The notes under the pieces were generated by a model. It was not told where the DNA came from, searched no databases, and saw nothing but the letters and a program-made list of their open reading frames with translations. Positions 1-5,497 of a stretch of 11,339 bases of DNA are shown here, in pieces. The stretch spans positions 1-11,339 of the forward strand of contig JACPGN010000132.1 of assembly GCA_016182435.1 (NCBI GenBank), written 5' to 3'. The translations under genes were made by a program, and so were the position numbers. The DNA comes from Lentisphaerota bacterium. GTDB lineage: Bacteria > Verrucomicrobiota > Kiritimatiellia > JAAZAB01. The number at the start of each line of letters is the position of its first letter. Within the stretch, counting starts at the first letter, position 1.

Positions 1-438
1 CAGGCGCTTTTCGATCAACTCCAGGTCGGCCAGGAGCAGTTCGGATTCGAGTGTGAGCCGATCACGACCGGGGTCCACCGAGCCGGCCGGATGATAAACC
101 TCCGCGGAAGTGAAGGCCCGCACAACGAGGCAAAGCAAATCACAGCACCGGGCGGCTTCCAGCCATTCCCGTTTGGCGTCGCCCGGGACCACGTCGGGAC
201 AGAGCGCGATGAGATTTTCGGCGTACTTGATTTTTCCCGGCTTGAAGATCGCCGCGAGCGTATCCACTCGCGCGTCGTGAATCGGGGCAATGCCTTCCAG
301 AGTTTCGCCCGGCTTATGCGCCGGCAAGCCCGCCCCTTGCCGCGCGTCGCGAGTGGCTTGCCACGCGTCCCGCGTGGTCAATAGCGTAAAGAAGGTCTTT
401 TTCCCCGATTGGGACAGTCCCAGCAAGGCTACGCGCAT
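1..438 (-). CDS. YchF/OLA1-like GTPase-fold protein, N-terminal part (runs off left edge)
   Basis: The 146 visible codons start at an ATG at 438 preceded by a good Shine-Dalgarno (CGGAGA on the minus strand, 444-449). The translation follows the YchF/OLA1 family in order: a P-loop at residues 7-15 (GLSQSGKKT), a stretch matching family 'DPRLDKLAEIVKP' (residues about 55-68, DARVDTLAAIFKPGK), 'CDLLCLVVRAF' where the family has 'CDAIVHVVRCF', then 'GSVDPGRD' and 'ELLLADLELIEKRL', near the family consensus. YchF proteins are cytosolic, ribosome-associated TRAFAC NTPases with a coiled-coil insertion and a C-terminal TGS-like (DUF933) domain; those parts lie outside the window. Odd points: the P-loop Ser/Thr that binds Mg2+ is Lys14, and the switch II DxAG is not recognisable (ALCPDVVPGD at that place). 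It is therefore a divergent YchF paralogue, possibly a pseudo-GTPase, and unlikely to be the canonical ychF. Fold assignment is firm; activity is unknown. Confidence 0.8.
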   Translation of the reverse strand, partial: MRVALLGLSQSGKKTFFTLLTTRDAWQATRDARQGAGLPAHKPGETLEGIAPIHDARVDTLAAIFKPGKIKYAENLIALCPDVVPGDAKREWLEAARCCDLLCLVVRAFTSAEVYHPAGSVDPGRDRLTLESELLLADLELIEKRL

Positions 439-460
439 GATGGTCTCCGAGCAGACGATA

Positions 461-522
461 GGTTGATTCGAGTATTCGTGGATTCGTGAGTTGGTAAATT
501 GTGTTTGAGTTACGAATCAACC
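461..522. repeat. 10-bp perfect inverted repeat in the leader of the YchF-like gene
   Basis: GGTTGATTCG (461-470) and CGAATCAACC (513-522) are perfect reverse complements separated by 42 bases. A second left arm, GATTCGT at 481-487, can pair with ACGAATC at 512-518, so two mutually exclusive stems share the right arm. The structure sits about a dozen bases upstream of the Shine-Dalgarno of the leftward YchF-like gene. It could be a leader structure or only a dispersed genomic repeat; the sequence alone does not decide. No T-run follows on either strand, so it is not a clear terminator. Confidence 0.6.
465..488. repeat. Three tandem 8-bp units
   Basis: Three imperfect 8-mers run head to tail: GATTCGAG, TATTCGTG and GATTCGTG. 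They overlap the left arms of the surrounding inverted repeat and create its alternative pairing. The rest of the gap to the glycosyltransferase stop (523-600) is AT-rich, with a short palindrome CTGAATTTCAG at 566-576 and no gene that I can see. Confidence 0.6.
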
Positions 523-600
523 AATTATCAAATTATCTTTGGGTTGTTATTTCGTTGTCTGGTCTCTGAATTTCAGACTACAGCCTACAGTCTATGGTCC

Positions 601-2226
601 TCAGCGGGTCGTGCTGGCCTGGCCGAAATGAGCCACGTTGGTCATAAGCTCATAGCGCGTGGACACGATTGTTGTGAACAAGGCCTGATCAGCCGGTGTA
701 AGCGGCGTTACTTCCGGCGACTGGATGGCCAGCGCATAGCCGCTCAGGGCCGCCAGCGGCGCTTCCGTTGTCCGCAGCAGGCGCTCGAGGCCGGCGCGAT
801 TGAACACATGCAAAGTGGCGGCCTGAACGTCACTAAGGTCCGGAAAATAGCTGAACTGGCCCATTTCCAGTCCCGCCGGCAATTTCCGATTGGCTTCCAC
901 GGCTAAGTAGGGGTCCTGGGTCAGAAGCTCGTCTCCCGGTTGGGTTTCTTTCCGGATCAGCTCGGCGGTGTCGCGTAGTTTCTGGAGTGGCGAACGGTCC
1001 TTGACCAGCCACCAGATGCGGTCACGCCCCTGGATGAACCAGTCCTGGTTCAGCGGTGAGGAGCAGGCAGCGCCCAGTGATATGACCAGCAAGCTTAAGC
1101 CCAGCCACGCGACCAGGCGTTCTCCGGCCAGCCGCACCGCGGCGCTGGCCAACGCGACGGCCAGCAGCGGAAAAACAAAAACCTGGTAATCATCATAAGG
1201 AAATGGCGCCAGGAAATGAATCAATGAAATGGCGCTGAAGCTTAACCACAGAATCCGCGACAGGTCCGCTCCGGCGGATGGATCCGCGCGCGCATCTGCT
1301 GCCGCTGGCGTGGCGCCGCGCCGCCAGAGCCATTTGGTGAAAATGACGGCGCTCCCGATGCTGAAGGCGACAAAATAAGCGGAGAGCACGCGCGAGAGGA
1401 AGCCAACCTTATAGACCAGCGTCATTAGTCCGTTGCCGGAATGCCGCAGGGTGTGAAATTGCATGACCCAATACAGGAAGGCTTCCGGCGCCAGAACCAG
1501 GAAGGGCAGGAATACCAGGGCTGTCGCGAGGGTGGCCCCCAGCCCGAAATAAAACCAGGCCAGCGGGGGCGCCTGCCGGCAGGCCTGCCCGCCATAGCCT
1601 TGGCGACGGCGGGCCAATAACAGGTAGAGGAAAACAATCGGCAGAACCGCGCCGGCGGAAGTGCGTGTGCCGGTGGCCAGCACCAGAAAAACGCCTGATA
1701 GGAAAATCAGCCAGGCGCGGCGGCGGGTCCAGCCTTCGGCCAGCGCCAGAAACCCGGTGAGCAGCAGCACGGCCGTAAGCGAATAGGTTTTAACAACGGT
1801 GAAGAAATAGCTTTGATAGACATTGACGCTTATGAGGGTGAAAGCGGCGAGAGCGGCGCCGGCGCGCAATTCCGCGCTTGCCAGCCGGACGGCCAGCCGA
1901 GCGGCCAAGCCGGCCGCCATGAGGCCCAGCAGTGCTGTTATCAGCCGGCCGCCGGCCACGCCGTCCACCTCCGCCAAGCCTATGGCAGGCAGGCCCGCGG
2001 CGATGATTGGTTGGAATAAGCCGTAAATGAGCGGCATGACCGGGCCCTGGCTGAAGGCAAAATCCAGATACGGCCATTGACCTGAAGCAACCAGCCCGGC
2101 TGCGTACAAATACCAGCCTTCATCCTGATTCAAGTCGCCAAGGTAAAGATTGGCCGCCGCGAGGACAACCGCGGCGAAAACGGCGCTAAGCCAAAGCATC
2201 GTGAAAATACGGTTATTGGCGGTCAT
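601..2226 (-). CDS. GT39/PMT-like polytopic membrane glycosyltransferase
   Basis: The 541-residue protein is rich in hydrophobic helices. The first spans residues about 7-27. It is followed by an extracytoplasmic loop with an acidic pair (Asp35-Glu36 in NQDEGWYLYA) and then 'GQWPYLDFAFSQGP' (residues 49-62). This arrangement is typical of GT-C enzymes of the PMT_2/ArnT-like group, which use an Asp/Glu in the first loop and a polyprenyl-phosphate sugar donor. A likely role is transfer of a sugar onto a lipid, glycan or protein at the outer face of the cytoplasmic membrane; donor and acceptor cannot be read. The start ATG overlaps the stop of the upstream AsmA-like gene (ATGA at 2226-2223), so translation is probably coupled. 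Two palindromic repeat copies lie inside the frame: residues about 77-89 (AGLPAIGLAEVDG) and about 203-216 (RRRQGYGGQACRQ), the latter in a loop just after a helix. Family call is good; specificity is unknown. Confidence 0.8.
   Translation of the reverse strand: MTANNRIFTMLWLSAVFAAVVLAAANLYLGDLNQDEGWYLYAAGLVASGQWPYLDFAFSQGPVMPLIYGLFQPIIAAGLPAIGLAEVDGVAGGRLITALLGLMAAGLAARLAVRLASAELRAGAALAAFTLISVNVYQSYFFTVVKTYSLTAVLLLTGFLALAEGWTRRRAWLIFLSGVFLVLATGTRTSAGAVLPIVFLYLLLARRRQGYGGQACRQAPPLAWFYFGLGATLATALVFLPFLVLAPEAFLYWVMQFHTLRHSGNGLMTLVYKVGFLSRVLSAYFVAFSIGSAVIFTKWLWRRGATPAAADARADPSAGADLSRILWLSFSAISLIHFLAPFPYDDYQVFVFPLLAVALASAAVRLAGERLVAWLGLSLLVISLGAACSSPLNQDWFIQGRDRIWWLVKDRSPLQKLRDTAELIRKETQPGDELLTQDPYLAVEANRKLPAGLEMGQFSYFPDLSDVQAATLHVFNRAGLERLLRTTEAPLAALSGYALAIQSPEVTPLTPADQALFTTIVSTRYELMTNVAHFGQASTTR
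1582..1613 (+). repeat. Palindromic coding repeat, copy 1
   Basis: A 32-bp unit beginning GGCCTGCCCGCCATAGCC and ending GGCGGG; CCCGCC and GGCGGG form a stem with a GCC/GGC inner pair. It matches copy 2 at 31 of 32 positions. The glycosyltransferase gene reads it on the opposite strand as RRRQGYGGQ. Left of it, CCTGCCGGCAGG (1572-1583) is a further palindrome joined to this copy. Confidence 0.85.
1965..1995 (-). repeat. Palindromic coding repeat, copy 3 (inverted, diverged)
   Basis: Read on the minus strand it begins GGCCTGCCTGCCATAGGC and matches copy 2 at 27 of 31 positions. It is inverted relative to copies 1 and 2. It is translated as AGLPAIGLAEV within the same glycosyltransferase, in another reading frame than copy 1. 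The extra changes suggest an older insertion. Confidence 0.65.
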
Positions 2227-3455
2227 GGGCTTTTATTTTCCGGCTTGCCAAACAGCCCGCCCAGTGTCTTCTTGATGTCCGGCCGCTGGGTTTGTTGAGC
2301 TTTATCCGTGGCCGGCCTGCCCGCCATAGCCTTGGCGGCGGCGGGAGAGTTGGTCGCGGAGCGCGAGCGGCCCTGAGCTTCCAGAACTCCCTGGATAATG
2401 GCGTCGAACGCGTCCTTGCTGGCCAGGGTCTTCAGGAATGCCTCCCAGACGTCAATCTGCGGATTGCTCAGTGTGCCCTTGACCGGCACAAGCGCCTTGA
2501 AGGTTTCCGGGAAGGGGATACCGCGAAAACGCTCTTGACGTTCTGAGGTGAGTTTGACCTGGCTGAAGGTCAGGTGCAAAATTGATTTTTCCGGATCAAA
2601 CACGCCTTGCTGGCAATAAAGGGTCATGGTTCCGGAGACTTGACCTTTTTCAAACCCGCCGCGCTTGGCCAGCGCCTGAAAATGGGCAAGGTCAATGGTC
2701 TGGATGGAACCGCTAAGATCAAAACTGAGCTGCTCGGGATCCTTGATGGGCGCGATGCGCCCGTTGAGATCGAACGCACACGGACGTTCGCCGGAGAGGA
2801 CCTGGCCCTGCACATTGATCGTCCCGGACATCAGGTCGTCCCGGCCGTAATTGGCGATATCTTTGAGGCGCGTCTCAAGGGTCAGGCTCAGTCGGAAGGG
2901 CGGCTCGCTGAGCTGGTGGTCCACGTATTCCACGCGGGTTTTGGTCTCCATTTGCCGGATAACGAAGTCCGGTATTTTATGAGCGCCGGGCGTGGCGTCG
3001 CTGGGGGAACGTGGCGCCGGCTTCGTTGGGGCAGGGGCGGGCGCATTCGACGCGGCAGTTTGAAAGGACGCAATGATCGGTCCGATATTGATAGCGCCCT
3101 CGCGGCTGCGGACTACGTTCAGCGTCGCATCCTGAATCACGGCTTTCTTGATTTCGGCGATGCCGCCGCGGAATAGCGCCAGCAGGCCGATTTTCAACTT
3201 GAACCGTTTCATGGTTAGAATGTTCGCTTCGTCGAACCCCGGCGGGTTGATTATTTGCACGCCGTTAAGCGAGAGCGATCCGCCCAGCAGGTTGACGCTG
3301 ACACTCTCCACGGTGGCGTCCAGGTTCCAGCGTTCCTTGGCCATCGGCAGAATCCATTTGCGCAGTGAATCGGTCAGCCCATAGGCCAGGAACAATTGCA
3401 GCGCGATGATAACGGCCGCCAGCAAAGCCGCGATGATGATCAAGTTTTTTTTCAT
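2223..3455 (-). CDS. AsmA/DUF748-like membrane-anchored protein
   Basis: The 410 residues open with an N-terminal transmembrane anchor (about 4-26). A region rich in alternating beta strands follows, typical of AsmA-family repeats: 'VESVSVNLLGGSLSLNGVQI' (49-68), 'INPPGFDEANILTMKRFKLK' (69-88) and 'IKKAVIQDATLNVV' (102-115). A Pro/Ala-rich linker (about 139-157) leads to a second beta-rich half ending 'KGTLSNPQIDVWEAFLKTL' (326-344), like the C-terminal part of AsmA proteins. These proteins act in the periplasm and are linked to outer-membrane biogenesis or lipid transfer, implying a two-membrane envelope. The start at 3455 follows AAGGAGG, only two bases from the ATG. It is first in a unit with the glycosyltransferase, so both may serve envelope assembly. 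The tail (361-410) is low complexity and holds repeat copy 2. Assignment rests on pattern and motifs, not on a catalytic residue. Confidence 0.65.
   Translation of the reverse strand: MKKNLIIIAALLAAVIIALQLFLAYGLTDSLRKWILPMAKERWNLDATVESVSVNLLGGSLSLNGVQIINPPGFDEANILTMKRFKLKIGLLALFRGGIAEIKKAVIQDATLNVVRSREGAINIGPIIASFQTAASNAPAPAPTKPAPRSPSDATPGAHKIPDFVIRQMETKTRVEYVDHQLSEPPFRLSLTLETRLKDIANYGRDDLMSGTINVQGQVLSGERPCAFDLNGRIAPIKDPEQLSFDLSGSIQTIDLAHFQALAKRGGFEKGQVSGTMTLYCQQGVFDPEKSILHLTFSQVKLTSERQERFRGIPFPETFKALVPVKGTLSNPQIDVWEAFLKTLASKDAFDAIIQGVLEAQGRSRSATNSPAAAKAMAGRPATDKAQQTQRPDIKKTLGGLFGKPENKSP
2314..2345 (+). repeat. Palindromic coding repeat, copy 2
   Basis: The 32-bp unit is nearly identical to copy 1 (one difference). 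It lies near the 3' end of the AsmA-like gene and is translated there as PAAAKAMAGRPA (residues 371-382), one base out of phase with the reading used in copy 1. It falls in a low-complexity tail where extra residues should be tolerated. Confidence 0.85.
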
Positions 3456-3499
3456 AGCCTCCTTACCTTATCTTTGTTTCCGATAAGCATACCTTGGGT

Positions 3500-3515
3500 C
3501 TTGCGCCGACGCAAG
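3500..3515. other. Small hairpin in the divergent intergenic region
   Basis: CTTGCG, a 4-base loop, and CGCAAG form a perfect 6-bp stem in the leader of the AsmA-like gene, about 45 bases from its start. The gap 3456-3719 separates divergently read genes and must hold promoters both ways. A TATAAT occurs near 3531 on the plus strand but has no convincing -35 box at the right distance. I see no gene in this gap. Confidence 0.35.
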
Positions 3516-3719
3516 CGGCAAGTCCCGAAATATAATTTATCTTGTCTTGCCGTTATTCCAATCATAGCATCTTCTGGCAAACAGGGTCCAAACGAACCTG
3601 GAATATTTACCGTGTTTCGCGGTTAAAAATCATGATCTCACGGAAAAAAGTCAAACAAATACATGGTTGACCGAAAGAAAAGGTTTGAGGTCGCAGGAAA
3701 TTCGTAGTAGTTTTAAAAC

Positions 3720-3950
3720 ATGAGTATTGATTGGAATTCCTGTCCCCAAGTGGAACGCCAACAGGGGAAAGTCAGCGGCGCATGGGTTTTCAAAGGCACG
3801 CGTGTGCCCGTGCGCGAGCTTTTTGACAATATCGAAGACGGCGCATCCGTTGACGACTTCCTGGAGTGGTTCCCTGGCGTCGCTAGAAGCCAAGTGGAGA
3901 CAGTTCTGGAGCATGCTTCTGCCGGTCTTCTTGTTGAGTCCCAGGCATGA
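3720..3950 (+). CDS. DUF433-family antitoxin
   Basis: The 76-residue protein matches the DUF433 (PF04255) pattern over its whole length: 'CPQVERQQGKVSGAWVFKGT' (8-27), 'RVPVRELFDNIEDGASVDDF' (28-47) and 'LEWFPGVARSQVETVLEHA' (48-66). The family has a compact winged-helix-like DNA-binding fold and is usually the antitoxin of a two-gene module with a PIN-like DUF5615 toxin. That is what follows here: the stop TGA overlaps the toxin ATG (ATGA, 3947-3950). Such antitoxins normally bind the toxin and repress their own promoter. No strong Shine-Dalgarno precedes the ATG; the start is set by full-length agreement with the family. All expected segments are present, so the protein looks functional although its partner is broken. 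Confidence 0.85.
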   Translation: MSIDWNSCPQVERQQGKVSGAWVFKGTRVPVRELFDNIEDGASVDDFLEWFPGVARSQVETVLEHASAGLLVESQA

Positions 3951-4328
3951 AGATACTGTTTGACCAAGGTACTCCCGTCCCTCTCCGGCGTCATCTCCAC
4001 CCCCACTTGGTGGACACATGTGCCGAACGCGGTTGGTCAGATCTTATAAAGAGAGCCTATCATCTGTTTTGACGGCCGCACGAACAGATGTAACATGGTT
4101 AAATGCGCTAAACTATTACACCTCCTGGATCAAGCCGAGGCAGATGGCTACCAGGCACTCGTCACTACCGACCGTAACTTGAAACATCAACAGAATCTTG
4201 CCAGCCGCGCAATCCGAGTTCTTGTCCTGACGACCACATCATGGCCAAGGATCAGGAGGAAAGCCCAGCAAGTCCGCGAAGCCTTGGAAAGCCTTGACGA
4301 GGGCGGATACATGGAAGTGGATATCTGA
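3947..4328 (+). pseudogene. Broken DUF5615 PIN-like toxin, frameshifted by an insertion
   Basis: The first 33 codons read as a standard DUF5615 toxin start (MKILFDQGTPVPLRRHL, then VDTCAERGWSDL). The frame then runs into TGA at 4070-4072. The rest of the family sequence resumes in a different frame from about 4110: AEADGYQALVTTDRNLKHQQ, then 'VLVLTTTSWPRI', ending at TGA 4326-4328. The family normally has about 9 residues between GWSDL and AEA; here there are 88 bases, an excess of about 61, which accounts for the frame change. PIN-like toxins are RNases using acidic residues; the N-terminal Asp6 and the central Asp in TTDRNL now lie in separate frames, so no active toxin is expected. An ATG at 4095 could in principle start the second half alone. 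The genomic context is a degenerating toxin-antitoxin locus. Confidence 0.8.
4061..4090. repeat. Hairpin inside the toxin-disrupting insertion
   Basis: CATCTGTT (4061-4068) and AACAGATG (4083-4090) are perfect 8-bp inverted arms around a 14-base loop. They lie inside the roughly 60 extra bases that split the toxin gene, so they probably belong to the inserted sequence. No other copy is in this window. Confidence 0.6.
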
Positions 4329-4390
4329 CGCTCGAACTATGAGTTGCACTTTATCAAGATGAATACCGTGAGCCAGCAGAAGCTGCTGCC

Positions 4391-4933
4391 ATGATTAAAT
4401 GGCTGATTATTGACGGCTATAACCTGCTCTACCGCTGCGGCGCAGAGTTGGGTATATCCCCAGGCAGTTTAGCCGGCCGGCGCCGGCAACTTATTCAACT
4501 GTTGGAGCGAGCAGTCGGCCTGCTGGCCGAACGCATCACCGTCGTCTTTGACGGCCGCTATGGCGCCGCTCCTGCCCGCAGTGCTACGCACAGCGTTGCA
4601 GGCGCTCCGGCTGAACCGGAGAGCTTAGTCGTGGAAGTGCTTTTCTCGCCCGGTAATAAAACCGCCGACACGGTTATTGAAAGACTGGTGTTCCAGGCCG
4701 GAAAAGCGGGCGGAGCCGTGGTGGTCACTTCCGACCGGCGGGAGCGCGAAACCGCGGAAGCCGCCGGCGCGGAAACTTCGGCCTGCTCGATTTTCTGCGC
4801 GCAACTGAAAGAAACCCTAGCGCGGATCGAACAGGACCTGTCCCGTGCCGCGCGCGAAAAGCCCGCGCGCAGTGCGCCCCCAGGCTTCGTCAATCCGTTC
4901 GAGAGTCTGAATAGCAATAAACCCGGCGATTAA
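4391..4933 (+). CDS. YacP-like NYN-domain endoribonuclease
   Basis: This 180-residue protein has the PIN/NYN fold pattern of the YacP (PF05991) family. Conserved acidic positions are Asp8 in LIIDGYNLL, Asp54 in VVFDG, Asp93 in 'NKTADTVIERLV' and Asp115 in VVTSDRRE. The B. subtilis member (Rae1) cleaves mRNA in the ribosomal A site; whether this one does is inference. Length is close to the usual 170 or so. The ~40-residue tail (Glu/Arg/Ala-rich helix, then 'PPGFVNPFESLN') is less conserved. The ATG at 4391 lacks a clear Shine-Dalgarno but places the catalytic Asp in its normal position at the N-terminus. The stop codon and last two codons lie in copy A of a 29-bp direct repeat, so the extreme C-terminus may have been rewritten by a repeat event. 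Confidence 0.8.
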   Translation: MIKWLIIDGYNLLYRCGAELGISPGSLAGRRRQLIQLLERAVGLLAERITVVFDGRYGAAPARSATHSVAGAPAEPESLVVEVLFSPGNKTADTVIERLVFQAGKAGGAVVVTSDRRERETAEAAGAETSACSIFCAQLKETLARIEQDLSRAAREKPARSAPPGFVNPFESLNSNKPGD

Positions 4934-4954
4934 AATGCGCCGCAGTAATAGATT
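4926..4954 (+). repeat. 29-bp direct repeat, copy A
   Basis: The unit begins GCGATTAAAATG and ends GCAGTAATAGATT. It matches copy B at 8231-8259 in 28 of 29 bases. It contains the stop codon of the NYN gene and lies just left of a truncated amidohydrolase. Together the two copies bound about 3.3 kb. Confidence 0.85.
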
Positions 4955-4969
4955 TTTTTGCCCTGGTGA

Positions 4970-5281
4970 ATGGGGCCAGGCCATGCGCCACAGAACTACC
5001 CGCTTGCGCGCGACGGCCAGCTCAAGCCCGACTGGCTGCGTCTGTTGGAGGATTTTCCTGACCGCTTCGTGCTCGGCGCCGATCAGTTCCTCCTGTCGCC
5101 GGAAACGAAAAGTAGAGGCAAAGGGCCAGCCGTTGCGTTCGGCCGGAAAGCTTTCGTGGTGTTGGAGCGAACGCGAGCGTTTTTATCTCAGCTTCCGCAA
5201 GATCTTGCCCGGAAGATTGCCTATGAAAATGCCATTACCCTGTACAACTTGAAGGCTGATTCTAATTCGCGTTCAAGATGA
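4970..5281 (+). pseudogene. C-terminal remnant of an amidohydrolase
   Basis: The 103 codons resemble the final third of amidohydrolase_2-type metal hydrolases (PF04909). They read 'LKPDWLRLLEDFPDRFVLGA' (18-37), then Asp38, the metal-site Asp that ends the family barrel, and the closing helix 'LPQDLARKIAYENAITLYNL'. The first two thirds, including the HxH metal-binding motif, are absent; directly upstream are the 29-bp repeat and the NYN gene. An in-frame stop just precedes the ATG at 4970. A fragment without the N-terminal histidines cannot be a working enzyme, so this is probably a deletion scar, with the break at or close to the repeat. The precise substrate class is not readable. Confidence 0.7.
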
Positions 5282-5373
5282 GTCTGTGAAAACCTGAGAA
5301 GGCATTGGGGTCTAAATACGGCCGGGATTACGACGTTGACGGAGAACTAATTTAAGGCATAGGAATTTCAAAG

Positions 5374-5450
5374 TTGCCACAAAGAGGCACAAAAAGCACA
5401 AAAAGAGTATTAATTTCATATTTGTGAATCTTGTGCTTTTTTGTGGCCAA
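5374..5450. repeat. A-rich CACAAA repeat with inverted counterpart
   Basis: AAAAAGCACAA (5391-5401) and TTGTGCTTTTT (5431-5441) are perfect 11-bp inverted arms. The outer parts TTGCCACA (5374-5381) and TGTGGCCAA (5442-5450) also nearly pair, with a 9-base bulge on the left. The left arm contains CACAAA-type tandem units of a kind often scattered in intergenic DNA of environmental genomes. The T-run lies inside the right arm, not after the stem, so a terminator is doubtful. The rest of the gap 5282-5497 shows no gene; it is the leader of the GH99-like gene. Confidence 0.7.
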
Positions 5451-5497
5451 TCCTTTTGTCAAAGTTGCGGCGTCTGCCGCCTAATTCAAAAGACACC

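Noticed and set aside
601..906. Rightward ORF at 499-906 and other plus-strand frames over 601-3455
   Set aside because: They are antisense to the glycosyltransferase and AsmA-like genes, with Arg/Gly/Pro-rich or biased compositions and no family motifs.
3526..3540. Plus-strand promoter at TATAAT near 3531
   Set aside because: No TTGACA-like box lies 16-18 bases upstream, and the position is about 185 bases before the antitoxin start.
4061..4090. Programmed frameshift in the DUF5615 toxin
   Set aside because: The problem is an excess of about 61 bases with several in-frame stops, not a slippery site with a one-base shift.
4329..4394. Short reading stretch ending SQQKLLP with TGA overlapping the NYN start
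   Set aside because: It follows a stop in the same frame, has only an 11-codon ATG-initiated part, and matches nothing I recognise. It could be a remnant but cannot be supported.
4953..4985. T-run and GCCCTGG/CCAGGC stem after the NYN gene as a terminator
   Set aside because: The T-run precedes the stem in the rightward direction, the wrong order, and leftward transcription is not expected here.
5374..5450. CRISPR array
   Set aside because: The CACAAA units are short and contiguous, with no regular spacers.
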